Source: Chloroflexota bacterium (GTDB taxonomy: Bacteria; Chloroflexota; Limnocylindria; Limnocylindrales; CSP1-4). From it: a stretch of 12,436 bases of DNA. Position numbers and translations under genes: made by a program. Where the stretch lies: NCBI GenBank assembly GCA_015661135.1, contig JACVXW010000042.1:1-12436 (forward strand). Direction: 5' to 3'. The notes beneath the pieces were generated by a model. That model was not told the DNA's origin, ran no database searches, and saw only the letters and a program-made list of their open reading frames with translations. Shown piece after piece: positions 7,184 to 12,436 of this stretch. The stretch's first letter is position 1. Every line of letters begins with the position of its first letter.

Positions 7184-7198
7184 TGGTTCCGCTCCTCG

Positions 7199-8011
7199 TC
7201 AGGCGAGCGCCGCGAGGACCTGGCGTGCCTCGGACATCGCCGTCCGGAGGTCGGCCCGGGCGTCGGCGATCGCCTGGCGAGCGGCGCGCAGGATCGGACC
7301 GGCAGTGCCGGCGTTCCAGTCGGCCGGCGTGAGCGGCAGGACATCGGCGGCCACGCCGTCCACGGTAGCGAGGGCCTCGTCGATCGCGGCTTCCATGGCG
7401 GCGAGGTGGGCCTGCGCCTCGGTGACGTCCTTGCCGCTCGCCGCGGCCTGCTCGATGAGCCCGGCCAGGCGCTCGGCGGCCGTGCTGAGCTTCGCCGCCG
7501 TTGCATCCACTGCGTCTGCGCCGATCACGAGCCAGACCTGGCGGGTGACGAGGGCGTAGATCCGGAAGTCCTCGAAAATGCTCGCGATGTCCTCGCGGAG
7601 CTCGGCGACGGTCGTGTCCGCCTCGATCTCGGCACGAAGGGCGCGAAGTCCGGCGGCCGATCTGTCGAGGATGGCCTCGAGGGCCGCCTCGTGGGCATTC
7701 GTCAGGGGCCGGCTGTCGTCGACGGCACTGCGGAGGCGCTCGATGGTGGCGAGCCGTCGGTCGATCTCGCACAGGCCCACCCGCTTGAGGGTCTCGACGG
7801 TCGGGGTTTCGCGGGCCGCGAGCCACGCCTCGGCGCACGCCTCGGCGCAGCGGCCGCGACCGGTGAGCTCCTCGGCCTGGGTTGCCGGATGTGCGCCGCT
7901 GAGGGTGATAGCCGCAGGCGCGGAGGCCGCGAGGGCGGGCGAGATCCCGACCACGGCGGCAAGGACGAGACCGGTCAGCGGACCGGCTATGCGGGCGATG
8001 GTGCTTGTCAC
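7199..8011 (-). CDS. Exported alpha-helical protein of unknown function
   Basis: I do not recognise a family. The 270-aa protein begins with a Sec-type signal peptide: a hydrophobic stretch about 8-27 and probable cleavage after ALA near residue 28. The mature part is almost entirely Ala/Glu/Leu/Arg-rich helix, with coiled-coil-like runs (about 82-135, 165-215, 240-270). It has three cysteines near the start of the mature region (Cys55, Cys59, Cys81) and no other obvious motif. The start is GTG 8009-8011, overlapping the stop of the lipoprotein gene as GTGA, with GGGAG (8018-8022) 6 nt upstream. It follows the lipoprotein gene and precedes the two-component genes on the same strand. A periplasmic or cell-surface structural or sensing accessory role is possible but unproven. 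Confidence 0.82.
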   Translation of the reverse strand: MTSTIARIAGPLTGLVLAAVVGISPALAASAPAAITLSGAHPATQAEELTGRGRCAEACAEAWLAARETPTVETLKRVGLCEIDRRLATIERLRSAVDDSRPLTNAHEAALEAILDRSAAGLRALRAEIEADTTVAELREDIASIFEDFRIYALVTRQVWLVIGADAVDATAAKLSTAAERLAGLIEQAAASGKDVTEAQAHLAAMEAAIDEALATVDGVAADVLPLTPADWNAGTAGPILRAARQAIADARADLRTAMSEARQVLAALA

Positions 8012-8403
8012 TTCGAACTCCCTTCATCGGTGTCGGCGGTGGCATCGGCGCCTAGAGCGGCGTCGAGGTCGTCGAGCAATTGCTCGATTGCGGTGAGGTC
8101 CGGCGTCGCGAGCGGCGCGGACTGCGTGGCGGCCGGCGCCTGGGTGGCGGCCGATGCCGGCGTTCCGGTCTGCTCCGCCGTGGCGGAGGGTGCAGGAGCG
8201 CTGGTCCAGGCCGGGACGGTCTGGCCCGTGCCCGGGTCCGACACGCCGGTCGTTGACGCCGACGCGACCACGCCGGCCGGCGGCGCTGATGCGACGAGTC
8301 CGTCGGCCGCGAGATCCCGCCGACCGCACCCGGCGGTCACGAGCGTCAGCAGAGCGAGCGCCCCGGTGACGGCGAGGGTCCGACGGCTTCGATGACTCGA
8401 CAT
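8008..8403 (-). CDS. Small predicted lipoprotein, Ala/Thr/Pro-rich
   Basis: This 131-aa protein is of unknown function. The N-terminus has basic residues (MSSHRSRR), a hydrophobic stretch (about 10-23) and a lipobox-like LVTAGC with Cys26 as the likely lipidated residue, so it should be a membrane-anchored lipoprotein. The middle (about 38-98) is low-complexity Ala/Thr/Ser/Pro/Gly sequence, like an extended linker. The C-terminus (LTAIEQLLDDLDAALG, about 102-117) is a short acidic amphipathic helix followed by an acidic tail. It overlaps the next gene by 4 nt (GTGA), implying coupled translation and perhaps a physical partnership with the helical exported protein. ATG 8401-8403 is the start; its ribosome-binding site is weak. 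The lipobox has Thr at -3, which is less common. Confidence 0.78.
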   Translation of the reverse strand: MSSHRSRRTLAVTGALALLTLVTAGCGRRDLAADGLVASAPPAGVVASASTTGVSDPGTGQTVPAWTSAPAPSATAEQTGTPASAATQAPAATQSAPLATPDLTAIEQLLDDLDAALGADATADTDEGSSK

Positions 8404-8682
8404 TGCGGTTGTGGCCCCGATACGCGGCGCCCAGGTCGGACGCCCTGCCGGGACAATGCCGGTCCGTTGGATGCGCGGGCCACCTCCGCGTGCAGGCGAA
8501 AGGTCAGCGCTGTGTAAGGCGACCCCACCGCACCGTCGTCAACCCGACCCGGTGCACAGACGCACCACTGTTCGGGTTCGATGTGGCGGTTCCACTAGCC
8601 TTGTGGCCGCGGCGCGGGGCAGAATGTGCGGACCTGTCGACCGCCTACCGGCGGCCGTGCCCGACAGCTGGAGGAGTCATCG
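8404..8682. other. Divergent intergenic region
   Basis: The 279 bp between the lipoprotein gene (-) and the DUF839 gene (+) must hold both promoters. I see no credible gene. The only notable items are a TAGCCT -10 candidate on the + strand (8597-8602), a short inverted repeat GCACCG/CGGTGC around 8530-8555, and the Shine-Dalgarno at 8670-8676. Confidence 0.5.
8597..8602 (+). promoter_or_regulatory. Possible -10 box of the DUF839/PhoX-like gene
   Basis: TAGCCT fits the TANNNT pattern and lies 80 nt before the TTG start, leaving a leader of about 75 nt. No convincing -35 and no Pho-box-like direct repeat is visible, so the assignment is weak. Confidence 0.22.
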
Positions 8683-10272
8683 TTGAACAGATCGCGTCGC
8701 ATCACGCCTCGAGGCCGCCTCGTCGCGGCCCTCGCCATCCTCGCCATCGTCGTCCCGGGACCGGCGCTCGGCGCCGCCGGGAGCGGCAGCGCCAAGCCAT
8801 CGACTGACTCCTATCGGACGACGAGCGCATCGTTCGTCGGCCCCGGCGCAGTCGCCGGCGTGACGTTCCAGCCGCTGATCAACTCGGGGGAGACGGCCTT
8901 CGGGACCGTGTTCGAAGGTATCCCGGATGGGATCGGTGTGGTCCCCGGCGCCGGCCCGCATGGCTATGTGGACCTGTATGTCGCCCACGAGCAGTCACGG
9001 GTACCGTTCGGCACCGCTGACCTCCAGGACTCCTCTGTCTCGCGCGTCCGGGTGGATCTGGAAACCAAACGGATCATTGCGATGGAAGTTGTCCTGTCAC
9101 CAGACGAGGGATTCATCCGGTTCTGCTCGGCATTCATGGCCGGTCCTGAGCACGGGTTCCCGCACTACACCTTCCTCGTGAACGAGGAGTCGAACGACCC
9201 GCTCGTCGTGCCGGCGGGCGCCGTTTATGGGCCGGATCCGGCCTATGGCTCGTTGAATCAGCGACAGGCCGGCTACTCCGTGTTCCTCGACACGGCGAAT
9301 GGCAAGATCGGTGTCCTGAGCAACGCCGGCCGCCACAACCACGAGAACCAGGTCATCGTCCCGGGCGGCTGGAAGGGGATCTACTCCGTCTCGGGCGACG
9401 ACTCGTTCGCCAGCCCGTCAACGCCCGCGCGTCCGAACCTGAGCCAGCTGTACATGTTCGCCAGCAAGAACTGGCAGTCGTTCCAGAAGGATGAGGGCTC
9501 GCTCTGGGCCTTCCGCGTGACGGCGACACAGGCCGGCCCGATTGCGGACCCGCTCACCTACACGGGAGCGAATGACTACCTGGACATGGTCGGCAGCGAC
9601 GACTGGAAGGGCGAGTTCATCGCCGTACCGGGCGACGTGGCCCGCGGCGAGACCGTGGCCCTGCCGCAGGACGCTCTCGAGGACTGGTCGAACGAGAAGA
9701 ACGTGTTCCAGTTCGTCCGCGTCGAGGACATCGCCTACGACCCCGACAACCCGCGGGTCCTCTACTTCGCAGACTCCGGGACCAGCCGGCTCACGCCCAC
9801 GGGAACCGGGCGGTTGTACCGCGCCGGCAGTGGTGGCACCACCACGCTGGGGCGGATCTTCAGGATGGAGCTGGACGCCGACGACCCGACCAAGGTGGTC
9901 TCGTTCCGGATCGTGGATACCAGCTCCATCGCGATGCGCAACCCCGACAACATCGAGGTTGGACACGACAGCCTCATGGTCCAGGAGGATGTCAGCAACG
10001 CCAAGATCTGGCGCTACAGCCTCGACGCCGCAATCCCGGCATGGTCACACGTGGCGACCGCCACGCAGTCCGGCGCCGAGACGAGCGGCATCGTGGATGT
10101 CTCCAACTGGTTCGGTGACGGCTGGTGGGCGCTCGACGTTCAGTCGCACATCCCCATCGCTGGCTCCGAGGTCACACGAACCTACGCGGGGCCGGGTTCG
10201 CAGAATGGCGTGATCCATACCGCCCGTCGTGAGCAGGGCCAGCTGCTGCTGATGTACGTACCGGGCAGCTGA
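8683..10272 (+). CDS. Exported DUF839 / PhoX-like protein
   Basis: The 529-aa protein starts at TTG 8683, chosen because GGAGGAG (8670-8676) lies 6 nt upstream and a signal peptide follows directly: basic n-region NRSRRITPRGR, hydrophobic 13-24, cleavage after ALG near 30. The SRR pair makes Tat export possible, though the rest of a Tat motif is poor. The mature part resembles the PhoX/DUF839 beta-propeller family: CSAFMAGPEHGFPHY (148-162), LVNEES (165-170), GRHNHENQVIVPGG (216-229), MFASKNWQSF (258-267), PDNIEVGHDSLMVQED (421-436) and a terminal GQLLLMYVPGS. Characterised PhoX enzymes are secreted Ca/Fe-dependent alkaline phosphatases; I have not confirmed their metal ligands here, so phosphatase activity is inference. 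It is a single-gene unit closed by a hairpin terminator. Confidence 0.8.
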   Translation: MNRSRRITPRGRLVAALAILAIVVPGPALGAAGSGSAKPSTDSYRTTSASFVGPGAVAGVTFQPLINSGETAFGTVFEGIPDGIGVVPGAGPHGYVDLYVAHEQSRVPFGTADLQDSSVSRVRVDLETKRIIAMEVVLSPDEGFIRFCSAFMAGPEHGFPHYTFLVNEESNDPLVVPAGAVYGPDPAYGSLNQRQAGYSVFLDTANGKIGVLSNAGRHNHENQVIVPGGWKGIYSVSGDDSFASPSTPARPNLSQLYMFASKNWQSFQKDEGSLWAFRVTATQAGPIADPLTYTGANDYLDMVGSDDWKGEFIAVPGDVARGETVALPQDALEDWSNEKNVFQFVRVEDIAYDPDNPRVLYFADSGTSRLTPTGTGRLYRAGSGGTTTLGRIFRMELDADDPTKVVSFRIVDTSSIAMRNPDNIEVGHDSLMVQEDVSNAKIWRYSLDAAIPAWSHVATATQSGAETSGIVDVSNWFGDGWWALDVQSHIPIAGSEVTRTYAGPGSQNGVIHTARREQGQLLLMYVPGS

Positions 10273-10297
10273 TCCAAACAGACCTGTCGCGAAACCA

Positions 10298-10324
10298 GAG
10301 CCGCCCGGCAACGCCGGGCGGCTC
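10298..10324 (+). terminator. Intrinsic-type terminator after the DUF839 gene
   Basis: GAGCCGCCCGGC (10298-10309), loop AAC and GCCGGGCGGCTC (10313-10324) form a perfect 12-bp stem 26 nt after the stop. CTTCGTTCC follows it, a modest pyrimidine-rich tail. It should insulate the downstream formate dehydrogenase gene. Confidence 0.8.
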
Positions 10325-10343
10325 CTTCGTTCCGGAGCGGCGC

Positions 10344-10349
10344 TACACT
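10344..10349 (+). promoter_or_regulatory. Putative -10 box of the formate dehydrogenase gene
   Basis: TACACT matches the TANNNT -10 form and lies 20 nt after the terminator. Start of transcription near 10356 would give a leader of about 74 nt before TTG 10430. A -35 element is not clear (TTCGTT at 10325-10330 is weak). Confidence 0.38.
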
Positions 10350-10429
10350 CGGGGCGCCGGTCACGGTGGCCGGCGACAACCCGGCCCGCCGTCCCCGGCG
10401 CGCCCACGAGCACGGAGGCACGGATCACC

Positions 10430-12364
10430 TTGCCGAAGTCGTATGTTCGCCTGACCCAGCCTCTCGTCCGAGCGACGAAGGGCGGCGAGCTCCGTCCCGC
10501 GACCTGGGACGAGGCGCTCGATCGGACCGTCGCGGCGTTCTGCGCGGCCGGGGCTCCGTGGGGCGACCCCGCGGGCCGCGCCGCACCGGCGCCATTCGGG
10601 ATCTTCAGCTGCAGCAAGGCGACCAACGAGGTTAACTTCGCGGCCCAGAAGTTCTCGCGGACGGTCCTGGGCAGCAACAACATCGACAGCTGCAACCGCA
10701 CCTGACACGCCCCGTCTGTCGCCGGTCTGGCGACCGTCTTTGGCGCTGGTGGTGGAACCAGCTCATATCGTGAGGTCGAGGAGACGGACCTGATCGTCCT
10801 CTGGGGCAGCAATGCCCGGGAGACGCATCCGATCTTCTTCCATCACCTCTTGCGCGGCGTCCGGAACGGGGCCCGCCTCTACGCGGTGGACCCACGCCGG
10901 ACGAGCTCGGCCGAGTGGGCGGACACGTGGCTGGGGCTTGACGTGGGCAGCGACATCGCGCTCGCGAACGCGGTGGGGCGGGAGATCATCGCGGCCGGGC
11001 TGGCCAACACCGAGTTCATCGGCCGGGCGACCTTCGACTTCGATGCCTACAAGGCCGGGGTGGAGGCCTACACCCTCGAGTACGCCGAGCGCGAGACCGG
11101 CGTCCCAGCCGACGCGATCCGCGAGCTGGCGCACGCCTACGCCAGGGCGCCGCGGGCGATGATCTGCTGGACCCTCGGCATCACCGAGCACCACAACGCG
11201 GTGGACAACGTCCTCGCCCTCATCAACCTCGCGACGCTCACCGGGCATGTCGGCCGCTACGGCAGTGGCCTCAACCCGCTCCGCGGCCAGAACAACGTCC
11301 AGGGCGGCGGGGACATGGGCGCCCTGCCGGACCGCCTGCCCGGCTTCCAGCACGTGGAGAAGGACGCCCTCCGGGCGAAGTTCGATGCCGCCTGGGGCGT
11401 GCCGGTGCCGCCCAGGAAAGGCTGGCACCTGTCCGAGATGTTCGACGCCATCGAGCGGGGCGAGCTCACCACGGCGTACGTGATCGGCGAGAACCCCGTC
11501 CAGTCCGAGGCGGATCAGAAGCGGGCGAAGCACCTGCTCGGCAGCATGGGCTTCATGGTCGTCCAGGACCTCTTCCTGACGGCGACCGCTGAACTCGCCG
11601 ACGTGGTTCTGCCCGCGGCCGCCGCGTGGGCCGAATCCGAGGGCACCGTTACCAACTCCGAGCGGCGCGTTCAGCGGGTCCGCAAGGCGATGGAGCCGCC
11701 GGGCGAGGCGCGTGACGACCTCTGGATCATCTACGAGCTCGCGCGGCGGATGGGTCACGACTGGGGCGAGGCTTCAGCGGAGCGGACCTGGAACGAGCTT
11801 CGGACGCTCTCGCCCGTGCACAAGGGGATGAGCTATGCGCGCCTGGAGGCCCTGGGCGGGATCCAGTGGCCGTGCTGGGACGACGAGCACCCCGGCGAGC
11901 TGTTCCTTCACTCGCGCCTGTGGGAGGACCCGGTCCCGGGGTCGCGCATCCCGTTCGTGCCCGTGGACCACGACCCGCCAGTGGATCGGCTGTCCGACGA
12001 CTTCCCGATCCGCCTTACGACGGGGCGCCGCCTCGACTCCTACAACACCGGCGTCCAGACCGGGTCATACCGGTCGCCCCTGCGGCGCGGCGAGTCGCTG
12101 GACATGTCACCCGAGGACGTCTCGCGCCTCGGGCTTGCCGAGGGCGAGCGGGTGCGGGTGGTCTCGCGGCGCGGCCAGGTAGAGGCGCCCGTCCGGACGG
12201 ACCCTTCGCTCCGGCCCGGCCTGACGTTCATGACCCTCCACTTCCAGGACGAGGTTGCGACGAATCTCCTGACGATCGATGCCACGGACCCGAAATCCGG
12301 CACGGCCGAGTTCAAGGCCACCGCCATCCGGATCGAGAAGCTCGAGGCGCCGGTCCCGGCCTGA
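10430..12364 (+). CDS. fdhF: Selenocysteine-containing formate dehydrogenase catalytic subunit, lacking the N-terminal [4Fe-4S] segment
   Basis: This molybdopterin (Mo/W-bisPGD) enzyme oxidises formate to CO2 or does the reverse. The frame is 644 aa when TGA 10703-10705 is read as Sec92. Flanking sequence NNIDSCNRT-U-HAPSVAGL matches the FdhF active site (Sec followed by His93). Other motifs are WGSNARETHP (125-134), AVDPRR (152-157), NPLRGQNNVQGGGDMGALP (282-300) with Arg285 matching catalytic Arg333 of E. coli FdhF, YVIGENPVQSEAD (350-362), DVVLPAAAAWAESEGTVTN (391-409), and the C-terminal cofactor-binding domain with LTTGRRLDSYNTG (529-541). Sec and Arg both sit 48 residues earlier than in E. 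coli FdhF. The missing part is exactly the segment with the four cluster cysteines. TTG 10430 follows GGAGG (10414-10418) by 11 nt. No export signal is present, so it is likely cytoplasmic. No partner subunit gene is next to it. A diaphorase-type or NAD-linked role cannot be told from this window. Confidence 0.93.
10703..10734 (+). promoter_or_regulatory. Sec UGA codon and bacterial SECIS hairpin
   Basis: The in-frame TGA (10703-10705) is followed by a hairpin with stem GTCGCC (10718-10723) / GGCGAC (10729-10734) and loop GGTCT (10724-10728). The loop begins 18 nt after TGA, the same spacing and loop sequence as I recall for the E. coli fdhF SECIS that SelB binds. The base equal to the bulged U17 of E. 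coli is a U here but can pair, giving an uninterrupted 6-bp stem. Confidence 0.9.
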
Positions 12365-12385
12365 CATCTCGCTCAGGCGGGGCGT

Positions 12386-12436
12386 TCACGCGGGACGGAC
12401 CACCGGCAGGCCGCTGGCACGCGCAGCCGCAGCGAG
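12386..12436 (-). CDS. Possible 3' end of a convergent gene (fragment)
   Basis: From the right edge the minus strand is open for 16 codons (LAAAARASGLPVVRPA) and stops at TGA 12386-12388, 22 nt from the formate dehydrogenase stop. Convergent placement is plausible, but the fragment is too short to name and could be chance. Confidence 0.25.
   Translation of the reverse strand, partial: LAAAARASGLPVVRPA

Noticed and set aside
6242..8395. 717-codon open frame on the + strand
   Set aside because: It runs antisense across the kinase, response regulator and exported-protein genes, has no family motif, and its composition is the mirror of real genes.
8500..8640. Pho-box or other operator upstream of the DUF839 gene
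   Set aside because: I looked for spaced direct repeats of the Pho-box kind and found only single partial matches and short GC-rich dyads.
10261..10330. TGA at the end of the DUF839 gene as another Sec codon
   Set aside because: The protein ends in a family-typical VPGS tail, and a terminator rather than a SECIS or coding sequence follows.
10763..11758. 331-codon minus-strand frame opposite the formate dehydrogenase
   Set aside because: Antisense shadow of a well-supported gene with no motif of its own.
10430..12364. Formate dehydrogenase as a nonsense-mutated pseudogene
   Set aside because: The stop is TGA exactly at the catalytic Sec position with a SECIS-like hairpin, the rest of the frame is intact, and the full Sec machinery is next door.
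1..12436. CRISPR arrays, insertion sequences, phage genes or attachment sites
   Set aside because: No regularly spaced repeats, transposase or integrase motifs, or direct repeats flanking the tRNA gene were seen.

Overview
The window is about 70% G+C bacterial chromosomal DNA with tightly packed genes, GTG and TTG starts alongside ATG, and TANNNT-type -10 boxes close to gene starts. That style fits a high-GC lineage such as Chloroflexota or Actinomycetota; no marker fixes the phylum, so this is an inference. I see no insertion sequence, phage gene or CRISPR array.

Positions 1-4821 are a nearly self-contained selenocysteine locus. On the minus strand the order is tRNA-Sec (selC, UCA anticodon), a class I SAM methyltransferase, selA (L-seryl-tRNA(Sec) selenium transferase) and selB (Sec-specific elongation factor, cut by the left edge). 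The methyltransferase and selA overlap by ATGA and selB starts 7 nt after selA. selD (selenophosphate synthetase) runs divergently from a very short selC-selD promoter region. SelD makes selenophosphate, SelA uses it to convert Ser-tRNA(Sec) to Sec-tRNA(Sec), and SelB carries that tRNA to UGA codons marked by a SECIS hairpin.

Positions 4822-5022 are a convergent intergenic region with a nested inverted repeat. Positions 5023-7093 hold an OmpR-type response regulator and its membrane histidine kinase in overlapping genes. Upstream on the same strand (7199-8403) are a helical exported protein and a small lipoprotein, overlapping by GTGA. A strong hairpin separates them from the regulator.

Positions 8683-10272 (+) encode an exported DUF839/PhoX-like protein followed by a clear hairpin terminator.

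Positions 10430-12364 (+) encode the likely client of the Sec machinery: a molybdopterin formate dehydrogenase catalytic subunit interrupted by an in-frame TGA at 10703-10705. The TGA sits at the catalytic Sec position and is followed by a SECIS-like hairpin with a GGTCT loop. Read through, the protein is 644 aa and colinear with E. coli FdhF at a constant offset of 48 residues. Those 48 residues, which carry all four [4Fe-4S] cysteines, are absent, and the upstream DNA does not encode them. The most interesting points are this cluster-less Sec formate dehydrogenase without local partner subunits, the methyltransferase inside the sel operon, and the compact selC/selD divergent promoter.
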